This document shows positions 27,247 through 34,760 of a DNA stretch of 34,760 nucleotides, piece by piece. The position numbers were made by a program, and so were the translations under genes. The DNA is taken from the NCBI GenBank assembly GCA_019352135.1, contig JABBNX010000019.1, positions 1 through 34,760 of the forward strand, given 5' to 3'. The first letter of the stretch is position 1. The number at the start of each line of letters is the position of its first letter. Under the pieces are notes generated by a model. The model was not told the DNA's origin, did not search any database, and worked only from the letters and a program-made list of their open reading frames with translations. This DNA is from Pseudomonadota bacterium (GTDB taxonomy: Bacteria > Desulfobacterota > Desulfuromonadia > Geobacterales > Pseudopelobacteraceae).

Positions 27247-28254
27247 ATGAGTATAACAACATATCTTCTGGTGTTTTGTTCCGGTTTGTTATCCGGCATG
27301 TTGATTCTTTTTGTTGCCCATAAGATCAGTTCGGGAGACGGTTTTGACATAGTTCATGGCTTCGGGCGTCTGTTTTCAATGTTGACCGGGGTCATACGTC
27401 GTGCGCCGGCAGGAGGGGGAGCAACGGAAGAAGAGCTGGCAGAATCGCTGAGTGCCGTTGATCCCCGCGAACAGAATCTGTACGATACCGCACAAACGAT
27501 CAGGAATATTCTGCTGGTTTTGGCGGCAAATATTCAGCGGACCGACAAGGCTGCCAGCGATTCTTCCCATTTGCTCGGAGATATGAAAAGCGCGATAAAC
27601 ACAATGGAGCTGCCGACTGATCTGAATGAGGCCCACTTTCTTCTGGTGAAGGAAATTGATCGTGTAATTTCAAGCAATGCCACTTTGAAAGGGGAGCTGG
27701 CCCAGTCTCAGGCGGTTTTGTCAGAACAGCAGAGCCTGATTGAGGATCTGCGCACCGCAGTGCGGATTGACGGGCTGACCCAACTTGCAAATCGCACCTA
27801 TTTTGATGAAAAGCTGAATGAGATGATAGTGATACGCAAACGGTACGGAGATCCCTTCTCGTTGCTGATGATCGATCTCGACAGCTTCAAGGCTATTAAT
27901 GATTCGTACGGGCACGTTGCCGGTGACCGGATTTTGAAAGGGGTTGCGCTGAAGCTCAAGGCTTCCCTCCGGGGGAGTGATTTTCTTGCCCGTTTCGGCG
28001 GCGATGAATATGCCCTTATTCTGATAAAAACCGACGTTACCGCAGCGACGGAAGTTGCCTGGAAACTGTGTGAGGAGGTACGGGCAAGTCGCTTTCTCCT
28101 TGATGATGCCGCGCTCTCAATAACACTGTCAATCGGGGTTGCAGAGGCGGGCGGAGAGGATACGGATGAATCGCTGCTGAAACGGGCCGACGCGGCGCTG
28201 TATCGTGCCAAAGCGGCTGGACGCAACGGTGTCTCAATTGCCGATTCACTGTGA
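27247..28254 (+). CDS. Membrane-anchored GGDEF diguanylate cyclase
   Basis: The frame opens at 27208, but the ATG at 27247 has AGGAGG and gives 335 residues. One membrane helix (about residues 5-25) is followed by a region with coiled-coil character (about 60-170) and a GGDEF domain with signature GGDEY (251-255). The product-inhibition site RGSD (242-245) is at the canonical distance, so the enzyme is likely active and feedback-regulated by c-di-GMP. GGDEY is an accepted but less common variant. It lies just upstream of the lysine genes but a separate promoter follows it. Confidence 0.92.
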   Translation: MSITTYLLVFCSGLLSGMLILFVAHKISSGDGFDIVHGFGRLFSMLTGVIRRAPAGGGATEEELAESLSAVDPREQNLYDTAQTIRNILLVLAANIQRTDKAASDSSHLLGDMKSAINTMELPTDLNEAHFLLVKEIDRVISSNATLKGELAQSQAVLSEQQSLIEDLRTAVRIDGLTQLANRTYFDEKLNEMIVIRKRYGDPFSLLMIDLDSFKAINDSYGHVAGDRILKGVALKLKASLRGSDFLARFGGDEYALILIKTDVTAATEVAWKLCEEVRASRFLLDDAALSITLSIGVAEAGGEDTDESLLKRADAALYRAKAAGRNGVSIADSL

Positions 28255-28348
28255 TGATGGCCGGAATCGGAAGGGAAAATTCATACTACCGGAGACAGTC
28301 CGGTTACAAAAACGTGCAGCATCTCCCTTCTGTGGACTGCCTTATTTT

Positions 28349-28378
28349 TTGACTTCCAGACGGTTCCTATGCTATAAA
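28349..28378 (+). promoter_or_regulatory. lysA promoter
   Basis: TTGACT (28349-28354) and TATAAA (28373-28378) with an 18-base spacer, about 60 bases before lysA. A weak 6-bp hairpin (28288-28304) without T-run lies between it and the GGDEF gene. Confidence 0.65.
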
Positions 28379-28440
28379 TACCAACTTTTATTATCAAGCT
28401 GCCACAAATATAAGTTATTATTTCCTAGAGGAGGCATTCA

Positions 28441-29694
28441 ATGAATCACTTTCAGTTCAAGGGAACCGAGCTATACGCTGAGGACGTGGCTCTCGGAGCG
28501 ATCGCTGCTGCGGTCGGCACCCCGTTCTATGCATATTCCCACGCTACCTTGACGCGGCACTTCAAGGCTTTTGACGATTCTTTTGCCGGGATGCCGCACA
28601 CAATCTGCTATTCCATGAAAGCCAACTCCACCCAATCGGTACTGAAAACATTTATTAACCTGGGGGGCGGGGTGGACATCGTTTCCGGTGGCGAGCTTTT
28701 TCGCGCGCTCAAAGCGGGTGTTGACCCGAAAAAAGTGGTCTACTCCGGCGTCGGTAAAAAGGACGACGAGATCGAGTACGCTCTTAACACCGGTATTTTG
28801 ATGTTTAATGTCGAGTCCGAGCAGGAGCTGACCCGCATCTCCGAGATCGCCTCGCGTTTGGGCAAAAAGGCGGGCATTGCGATCCGCGTTAATCCGGACG
28901 TTGACCCGGGCACCCATCCCTATATCACCACCGGCCTCAAGAATGCCAAGTTCGGTATTACCATTGAGCGTGCTCTGACCGAGTACACCCGCGCCGCGAC
29001 TCTGCCGGGCATCGATGTTATCGGCATCGACATGCACATCGGTTCACAGCTGACCAAGGTCAACCCATTTGTCGATTCCATCGACAAGCTGAAGATCATG
29101 ATCGCTAATCTGCGGACACAGGGAATCGACTTGAACTATTTCGACTGCGGCGGCGGCTTGGGGATTCAGTACAACAACGAAGAACCGCCCCTGCCGGCTG
29201 ATTACGGGCAAGAAATTGTGGCCGCCACCAAAGATCTCGGCATGCACCTGGTATTCGAACCGGGGCGCAACATTGTCGGCAATGCCGGTATCCTTGTGTC
29301 AAAGTGCCTCTATACCAAAGCCAGGGACGAGAAAAACTTCATCATGATCGACGCCGGCATGAACGACCTGGCCCGCCCGGCCCTCTATGGCTCATTTCAT
29401 GGCGTGCTCCCGGTTGTAAAGGATCAGGATGGCATAATCGTCGCCGACATTGTCGGGCCGATCTGCGAGTCGGGAGATTTTCTGGCGAAGGACCGCGAAG
29501 TGCCGATGTTCAAGCAGGGTGATCTTATGGCCTTTACGTCGGCAGGCGCATACGGTTTTGCCATGAGCAGCAGCTATAACAGCCGCCCCCGTGTGGCGGA
29601 AGTAATGGTAAAGGGTGACCGGTTCGAGGTTGTCCGTGAACGTGAAACAGTTGAAGATCTGGTTAAAGGCGAAAAAATAGCGTCGTTTCTGTAA
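28441..29694 (+). CDS. lysA: Diaminopimelate decarboxylase
   Basis: LysA converts meso-diaminopimelate to L-lysine with PLP. The 417 residues show the PLP lysine Lys60 in 'ICYSMKANSTQSVL', 'GGGVDIVSGGEL', 'DMHIGSQLTKV', 'DCGGGLGIQY', 'EPGRNIVGNAG' and the active-site Cys in 'VGPICESGDFLAKDR'. AGGAGG precedes the ATG. First gene of lysA-dapA-dapB; dapA follows after 34 bases. Confidence 0.98.
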   Translation: MNHFQFKGTELYAEDVALGAIAAAVGTPFYAYSHATLTRHFKAFDDSFAGMPHTICYSMKANSTQSVLKTFINLGGGVDIVSGGELFRALKAGVDPKKVVYSGVGKKDDEIEYALNTGILMFNVESEQELTRISEIASRLGKKAGIAIRVNPDVDPGTHPYITTGLKNAKFGITIERALTEYTRAATLPGIDVIGIDMHIGSQLTKVNPFVDSIDKLKIMIANLRTQGIDLNYFDCGGGLGIQYNNEEPPLPADYGQEIVAATKDLGMHLVFEPGRNIVGNAGILVSKCLYTKARDEKNFIMIDAGMNDLARPALYGSFHGVLPVVKDQDGIIVADIVGPICESGDFLAKDREVPMFKQGDLMAFTSAGAYGFAMSSSYNSRPRVAEVMVKGDRFEVVRERETVEDLVKGEKIASFL

Positions 29695-29728
29695 CGTATA
29701 TCGGGAATCCACGAGGAGGTATTCATTT

Positions 29729-30604
29729 ATGTTCAAGGGAAGCATTGTTGCCATTGTCACGCCGTTCAAAAAAGATGGCGCGGTAGATTTTGAAAAGCTC
29801 CGTGAGTTGGTCGAATTCCAGATTGAGAACGGGACCGATGCAATTGTGCCGTGCGGCACCACCGGTGAGTCATCAACTCTCGATTACGACGAGCATCTGG
29901 CGGTTGTCAAAACTGTTATTGAACAGGTCGCCACGCGTGTCCCTGTCATAGCCGGTACCGGTTCCAACAGCACGTCGGAAGCCATCGAGATGACCCAGAA
30001 GGCCAAGGAGGCCGGAGCTGACGGTGCCCTGCTGGTGACCCCCTACTATAACAAGCCGACTCAGGAAGGGCTCTATCGCCACTACACGGCAATCGCCAAC
30101 GCAGTGGCGCTGCCGCAGATCCTTTATAATGTTCCGGGGCGAACCAGCATTAATCTGCTCCCCGAGACAGTGGCCCGATTGGCGGAACATGCCACTATTG
30201 TCGCCATCAAGGAGGCAACCGGTTCTCTCCAGCAGGCTTCTGAAATCATTGCCCTCTGCGGCGACAAGATCGACGTCTTTTCCGGCGATGACTTCATCAC
30301 CTTTCCGATGATGGCCTGCGGCGCCAAAGGGATTATCTCCGTGCTGGCCAACATCATGCCGAAAACGGTCGCGGATCTGGTAGACGCATTTTTTGCCGGT
30401 GATTTCGAAAAAGCACGGCAGCTGCACCTTCAAACCCTCAAAATCGGCAGTGCCATGTTTATCGAGAGCAATCCGGTACCGGTCAAGACCGCTCTGGAGC
30501 TGATGGGCAAGGCCTCGGCAGATGTCCGTCTGCCGCTCTGTGAAATGGGAGAAGGCAATAAGGCCAAGCTGGCAGCGATCATGAAAGAGTATAAGCTGAT
30601 ATAA
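29729..30604 (+). CDS. dapA: 4-hydroxy-tetrahydrodipicolinate synthase
   Basis: DapA condenses pyruvate with aspartate semialdehyde. The 291 residues keep the catalytic set at the same numbers as the E. coli enzyme: Thr44/Thr45 ('CGTTGES'), Tyr133 ('LYNVPGRT'), Arg138 and the Schiff-base Lys161 ('VAIKEATGS'). GAGGAGG precedes the ATG. Feedback by lysine cannot be judged from sequence. Confidence 0.98.
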   Translation: MFKGSIVAIVTPFKKDGAVDFEKLRELVEFQIENGTDAIVPCGTTGESSTLDYDEHLAVVKTVIEQVATRVPVIAGTGSNSTSEAIEMTQKAKEAGADGALLVTPYYNKPTQEGLYRHYTAIANAVALPQILYNVPGRTSINLLPETVARLAEHATIVAIKEATGSLQQASEIIALCGDKIDVFSGDDFITFPMMACGAKGIISVLANIMPKTVADLVDAFFAGDFEKARQLHLQTLKIGSAMFIESNPVPVKTALELMGKASADVRLPLCEMGEGNKAKLAAIMKEYKLI

Positions 30605-30741
30605 TTTTATTTATTCCGCCGCGGCCGCAGCAGGTACAGGGTAATCAAGATCTTTTCCATCAGCGAGGTTCACGCCGCTGATGATCGGATGATTCTTTGT
30701 TTTTTTTCTGCGTCCTCTGCGGAGAGGCAAGAGGTCTTCAT
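30605..30741 (+). other. dapA-dapB spacer with hairpin and T-run
   Basis: The 137-base spacer holds an 8-bp hairpin (CATCAGCG 30658-30665 with CGCTGATG 30676-30683) followed 13 bases later by a T-rich run (30694-30708), which could attenuate transcription into dapB. Next comes CTGCGTCCTCTGCGGAGAGG, resembling a dispersed bacterial repeat type, and the dapB ribosome site AAGAGG. Confidence 0.45.
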
Positions 30742-31545
30742 ATGATTAAAATTGCTGTGTGCGGTGCTGCGGGACGGATGGGACAGCGCATTATCACCGC
30801 CATTATTGAAGCCGAGGGAACCGTATTCTCCGGTGCGCTTGAACGTCCGGGGCATCCCCAGCTTGGTGAGGATGCGGGACTTCTGGCCGGCTGCGGCAAG
30901 ACGGATGTTCATATCACCGACAGTCTCAACGCCGTTGTCGCGGCCTGCGATGTGCTGATCGACTTCACCTCACCCAAGGTGTCGCTCAAGAACCTGGAAA
31001 TGTGCGCCCTGCACAAGAAGGCCATCGTGATCGGTTCCACCGGCTTTACTCCCGAAGAGCGAGCGCTGGCCGCCGAACTTGCCAGAGATATCCCGGCGGT
31101 GCTCGCGCCCAATATGTCGGTCGGCGTCAACGTCTTCTTTAAGGTGTTGAAAGATGTGGCCAAGACCCTGGGTGATGATTTTGATGTGGAAATCGTCGAA
31201 CTGCACCACAACAAGAAAAAAGACGCCCCTTCCGGTACCGCCGTGAGGATGGGGGAAGTGGTGGCGGAAGCGCTGGGGCGCGACTACAACAAGGTGGCCA
31301 ACTATCACCGCGAGGGGATCTGCGGCGAGCGGACGAAAGAGGAAATCGGCATGCAGACCGTTCGTGGTGGCGACATCATCGGTGAGCACACGGTCTACTT
31401 TATCGGCATGGGTGAACGGATCGAAATTAGCCATCGCGCCATGACCCGTGACATGTTCTCGCGCGGTTCGGTTCGCGCCGCCAAGTGGGTGGGCGGCAAG
31501 GCTCCCGGGCTTTATGATATGCAGGATGTGCTGGGGCTAAAATAG
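30742..31545 (+). CDS. dapB: 4-hydroxy-tetrahydrodipicolinate reductase
   Basis: DapB reduces the DapA product with NAD(P)H. The frame opens earlier, but the ATG at 30742 has AAGAGG seven bases upstream and begins the Rossmann motif 'IAVCGAAGRMGQRI'. The 267 residues include 'DFTSPKVSLKNL', 'GSTGFTPEE', 'APNMSVGVNVFF' and the catalytic 'VELHHNKKKDAPSGTA' with His-His and Lys. Confidence 0.98.
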   Translation: MIKIAVCGAAGRMGQRIITAIIEAEGTVFSGALERPGHPQLGEDAGLLAGCGKTDVHITDSLNAVVAACDVLIDFTSPKVSLKNLEMCALHKKAIVIGSTGFTPEERALAAELARDIPAVLAPNMSVGVNVFFKVLKDVAKTLGDDFDVEIVELHHNKKKDAPSGTAVRMGEVVAEALGRDYNKVANYHREGICGERTKEEIGMQTVRGGDIIGEHTVYFIGMGERIEISHRAMTRDMFSRGSVRAAKWVGGKAPGLYDMQDVLGLK

Positions 31546-31627
31546 CAGGCGACACACAGAATAGCTTTCTGGTTGGACTCCATTTGCCCATGTTACATCA
31601 AACCGTGCCTCGGGGAGACGAACCGTG

Positions 31628-33235
31628 ATGGAGCCGGTAATTTCAACCTCACGCCACAGCATCACTTTCAGGATGACAGTAACGATCTGCGCGTTCCTGA
31701 TTCTGTTCCAGATCATTCTGGCAGTACTGACTCTTGTTTATTTAAAAAGGGAACTTAAACAGGTCGTATCCTCTCAACAGTTTAACCTGTTGACTGTTGT
31801 GACGCAAAATATCGACCAGAAACTCACATCGTCCCTGAAACATATTGCCGATGTCTCCCGGCTCGTTACCCCGGAAATGGTACACGACGACAACGCAGCC
31901 CAGCGTTTTCTCGATAATCTCCCCGGCACCCACAGCCTCTTTGACAATGGCCTGTTTCTCTTCTCGCCGGAAGGGAAACTCATTGCCGAATCGCCGTATC
32001 GCCCGAATCGGCGTGGCCGGGATATCTCCTTTCGCGACTATTTCAAGCGGGCAGTAACCCTGGGGCAGCCGACAATTTCGGAACCCTATGTATCAACCCA
32101 CACCCCCGGTGCGCCGTCAATCATATTTACAGCGCCGGTACGGGACAAGAGCGGGAAGCTGATCGCCCTGCTTGGTGGCAGTCTGAACCTGCTGCAGGAC
32201 AATTTTTTGGGCGAGCTGTCGCGTACCCGCATCGCAGCAACCGGCTATCTGTATATCATTACGCGTAATCGAATCCTGATCATGCATCCGGACAAGTCGC
32301 GCATCATGCAGGTCAGCGAACCGCCCGGGTCGAACAAGCTCTTTGACGAGGCGCTCAACGGCTTTGAAGGCACCGAAGAGAATAGTAATTCGCGCGGGCT
32401 GAAGTCGCTTGCTTCCCTCAAACATCTGAACGCAATAGACTGGTTTGTCGGGGCCAACTATCCACTGGATGAGGCCTATGCGCCGATCTGGTATATGCAG
32501 AAATATTTTCTGCTGCTGATAGCCGTCGGTTCGGCGTTTGTCATTATAGTGGTCAGGGTCATGATGGAGCGCTTTACCAGTACGCTGGTGCGGTTTGCCG
32601 ATCACGTGAAGAATATTTCCGCCAAACATGGCGAAGAGCGTCTCTTCATTACCGATTCCGATGATGAGATCGGCATTTTGGCTCAGACCTTCAATACGAT
32701 GATCCAGCTTGAAGACCAAAAGAGCGAGGAACTGGTCCATGCCAGCACCCACGACGCCCTGACCGGTCTCTATAATCGCGCCTATTTCGACAGCGAGTTG
32801 GAACGCCTTGCTCGCGGCCGCCAACTGCCGATCTCGGTAGTGGTGGCCGATATCGACGGCCTCAAGAGATGTAACGACTCTATCGGCCACGCTGCCGGTG
32901 ATACCCTGATCAGGGCCACCGCGCAGGTACTGCTGGAATCTTTCCGTACGGAGGATATCGTTGCCCGGATCGGCGGCGATGAGTTCGCCGTGCTGCTTCC
33001 TGGGGTGGATATGGCGCAGATGCAGATGGCGCTGGAAAGGGTCAGGAGCGCCGAAGCCAAAGTGGTCCCGATAGATGGAGGCTGCCAGCTCTCGATTTCG
33101 TTGGGGTATACAACCAGCAAAACACCGGACGGATTGCAGGAGGCCTTTAAGCAGGCAGACCGGAAGATGTATCATGATAAAGCGCAGCGCAAGCAATCAA
33201 AGGCCTTTGGCGCACGAAAACACGCAGTCGTTTAG
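31628..33235 (+). CDS. Membrane sensor diguanylate cyclase (Cache-type sensor, HAMP-like linker, GGDEF)
   Basis: GTG (31625) and ATG (31628) are adjacent; either follows GGGGAG. The 535 residues contain a membrane helix (about 16-40), an extracytoplasmic domain of about 250 residues with the dCache pattern ('GRDISFRDYFKRAVTLGQPTISEPYVS', 'IIFTAPVRDKSGKLIALLGGSLNL', 'GYLYIITRNRILIMHPD'), a second helix (about 295-315), a HAMP-like linker and a GGDEF domain with GGDEF at 449-453 and the inhibitory site RTED at 440-443. It should make c-di-GMP in response to a small extracellular ligand, possibly an amino or organic acid. Its location between dapB and dapL is unusual. Confidence 0.92.
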   Translation: MEPVISTSRHSITFRMTVTICAFLILFQIILAVLTLVYLKRELKQVVSSQQFNLLTVVTQNIDQKLTSSLKHIADVSRLVTPEMVHDDNAAQRFLDNLPGTHSLFDNGLFLFSPEGKLIAESPYRPNRRGRDISFRDYFKRAVTLGQPTISEPYVSTHTPGAPSIIFTAPVRDKSGKLIALLGGSLNLLQDNFLGELSRTRIAATGYLYIITRNRILIMHPDKSRIMQVSEPPGSNKLFDEALNGFEGTEENSNSRGLKSLASLKHLNAIDWFVGANYPLDEAYAPIWYMQKYFLLLIAVGSAFVIIVVRVMMERFTSTLVRFADHVKNISAKHGEERLFITDSDDEIGILAQTFNTMIQLEDQKSEELVHASTHDALTGLYNRAYFDSELERLARGRQLPISVVVADIDGLKRCNDSIGHAAGDTLIRATAQVLLESFRTEDIVARIGGDEFAVLLPGVDMAQMQMALERVRSAEAKVVPIDGGCQLSISLGYTTSKTPDGLQEAFKQADRKMYHDKAQRKQSKAFGARKHAVV

Positions 33236-33266
33236 AAGCGCCATCGGCCCGATATATACGTCAACG

Positions 33267-33310
33267 GAGTTATTTCCTGCTCAGGAAACGGAAATGGCTT
33301 TTCGTAACTC
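33267..33310 (+). promoter_or_regulatory. Stem-loop in the dapL leader
   Basis: GAGTTA (33267-33272) can pair with TAACTC (33305-33310), enclosing a second perfect stem TTTCCT/AGGAAA (33273-33278 with 33283-33288). It ends seven bases before the dapL ribosome site (AGGAGG, 33317-33322), so it could affect translation or be a processing site. No known riboswitch class is recognised. Confidence 0.35.
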
Positions 33311-33334
33311 ATTCTCAGGAGGATTTTCAATTAC

Positions 33335-34567
33335 ATGGCAAAAATCAACGACAACTACCTGAAGCTGAAAGCAGGCTACCTGTTCCCCGAAATCGGCCGC
33401 CGCGTGCGTGCCTTTGCCGAAGCCAATCCGTCCGCCAAGGTCATTCGCCTCGGTATCGGCGACGTAACCCGCCCGCTGGCGCCTGCCGTGCTGAAGGCCT
33501 TTCACGACGCCGTGGATGACCTGGGCACTACCGACCAGTTTGCCGGCTACGGTCCGGAGCAGGGGTATGACTGGCTGATCAATGCCATTATCGAGAATTC
33601 CTACAAGCCGCTCGGCGTGTCCCTCAAGACCGGGGAGATGTTCATCTCCGACGGTTCCAAGTGCGACTGCGCCAACATCCTCGACATCTTTGCCCTGGAC
33701 AACGTGGTGGCCATCGGCGACCCGGTCTATCCGGTGTACAACGACACCAACGTCATGATCGGCCGCACCGGCGAAGCCGACGACAAGGGGTATTACAAGG
33801 GAATAGTCTACCTGCCGTGCAACGAGGCCAACGGCTTCATTCCGGCGCTGCCGCCCGAAAAAGTGGATATCATTTATCTCTGCTTCCCCAACAACCCGAC
33901 CGGCGTGGTAGCCAGCAAGGCCGAGCTGAAGAAGTGGGTCGATTACGCCAACGCCAACGACGCGGTGATCTTCTTCGATGCCGCCTACGAGGCGTTCATC
34001 ACCGATCCCTCCATCCCGCATTCCATCTATGAGATCGAAGGGGCCAAGAAGTGCGCCATCGAATTCCGTTCGTTCTCAAAGACCGCCGGCTTCACCGGCG
34101 TCCGCTGCGGCCTGGTGGTCGTGCCGGAAGAGGTCATGGGCACCACGACGACCGGCGAGAAGTACAGTTTTAACAAGCTCTGGAATCGTCGTGTCACCAC
34201 CAAGTTCAACGGTGCCTCCTATCCGGTGCAGAAGGCCGCTGCTGCGGTCTACTCCGAGGAAGGGTGGAAGCAGACCAAGGAGATCATCGATTATTACATG
34301 GAAAATGCCCGCATCATCCGTGAAGGGCTGAGAGAGGTCGGCGTGAGCTGTTTCGGCGGCGTCAACGCCCCGTATATCTGGCTCAAGACCCCGGGCGGCA
34401 TGACCAGTTGGGAGTTCTTCGACAAGCTGCTCACCGAATGCAACGTGGTCGGGACGCCGGGGAGTGGTTTCGGCCCGAGCGGGGAAGGGTACTTCCGGTT
34501 GTCGGCGTTCGGTCATAGAGAAAACATCATCGAAGCCGTTGGACGGATCAAGAAAAACCTCAAATAG
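33335..34567 (+). CDS. dapL: LL-diaminopimelate aminotransferase
   Basis: DapL transaminates tetrahydrodipicolinate directly to LL-diaminopimelate, bypassing the acylated intermediates of the DapD/C/E route. The 410 residues match the family length; key blocks are '[21 protein letters not shown]', '[15 protein letters not shown]', '[13 protein letters not shown]', '[11 protein letters not shown]', '[10 protein letters not shown]' and the PLP lysine in '[15 protein letters not shown]'. AGGAGG is upstream. DapF to make the meso form is not in the window. Confidence 0.98.
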   Translation: MAKINDNYLKLKAGYLFPEIGRRVRAFAEANPSAKVIRLGIGDVTRPLAPAVLKAFHDAVDDLGTTDQFAGYGPEQGYDWLINAIIENSYKPLGVSLKTGEMFISDGSKCDCANILDIFALDNVVAIGDPVYPVYNDTNVMIGRTGEADDKGYYKGIVYLPCNEANGFIPALPPEKVDIIYLCFPNNPTGVVASKAELKKWVDYANANDAVIFFDAAYEAFITDPSIPHSIYEIEGAKKCAIEFRSFSKTAGFTGVRCGLVVVPEEVMGTTTTGEKYSFNKLWNRRVTTKFNGASYPVQKAAAAVYSEEGWKQTKEIIDYYMENARIIREGLREVGVSCFGGVNAPYIWLKTPGGMTSWEFFDKLLTECNVVGTPGSGFGPSGEGYFRLSAFGHRENIIEAVGRIKKNLK

Positions 34568-34760
34568 ATTGAACGAAGGGCGCTGATTGCAGCAAGCCAT
34601 TCCACAAAGGTGTTGAAATAACACTTTAGGATTTGCACCCGCAGACAAGAACCACAAATAACTAAACCCGAAAATCTTCGCCTTTAAGGAGCTGGTTTCC
34701 GGGTTTACCGCTGAGAACCTGACTTAGTTTTACCAAATGAGTAATAGGTTTTGGGTGTTG
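34568..34760. other. Intergenic end of window
   Basis: No gene is visible. A weak imperfect hairpin (AAAGGTGTT/AACACTTT, about 34599-34625) may lie in the dapL 3' region. The rest shows no recognisable element. Confidence 0.4.

Overview
The window looks like chromosome of a Geobacter-type member of the Desulfuromonadota. The reasons are gene content: an LL-diaminopimelate aminotransferase lysine cluster (lysA-dapA-dapB-dapL), an AhbD-type radical SAM haem synthase, a bacteriohaemerythrin, several c-di-GMP and HD-type signalling proteins, a cobyrinate a,c-diamide synthase, a DUF4212/VC_2705-type solute symporter and a small SAP-like protein. Assignment below that level is not possible from the sequence alone.

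Region 1 (1-7740) is an accessory island ending at a tRNA-Phe gene (minus strand, 7665-7740). It is visibly AT-richer than the rest and carries the C-terminal part of a huge helical-repeat protein, a Fic-fold regulator-like protein with a non-canonical active site, a truncated DUF2326/SMC-like coiled-coil protein, a HigB/HigA toxin-antitoxin pair, and a RadC/JAB metalloprotease overlapping a transglutaminase-like protein. Cargo units are separated by copies of a ~215 bp repeat (3001-3214 and 5338-5540, plus a partial tail at 6238-6275). The left edge of each full repeat resembles the 3' end of tRNA-Phe, and both contain helically phased GGTGTAC motifs. This reads as a stack of successive tRNA-Phe-targeted insertions, or cassette-like cargo modules, with no integrase in view.

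Region 2 (7796-19442) is mostly core genome: ahbD (minus); then a PpiD-like periplasmic chaperone that appears to lack its parvulin domain, purC and a 59-residue SAP-like gene (plus); a minus-strand operon HD-domain protein > Lon-like protease > bacteriohaemerythrin; then ligA, an HDOD protein and a DUF1847 protein (plus).

Region 3 (19451-27111) is a minus-strand run: tag, trmB, DUF4212, sodium:solute symporter, a DUF294-like protein with a degenerate nucleotidyltransferase motif, a TIM-barrel isomerase-like protein, a TonB-family protein and cobB/cbiA. Four-base overlaps suggest translational coupling for symporter/DUF294 and tonB/cobB.

Region 4 (27247-34567) is plus strand: a membrane GGDEF protein, then lysA, dapA, dapB, a second membrane GGDEF protein with an extracytoplasmic sensor domain, and dapL. 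Together the four lysine genes cover aspartate semialdehyde to L-lysine except for tetrahydrodipicolinate steps that dapL bypasses. The most unusual part of the window is the repeat-bounded island in region 1.
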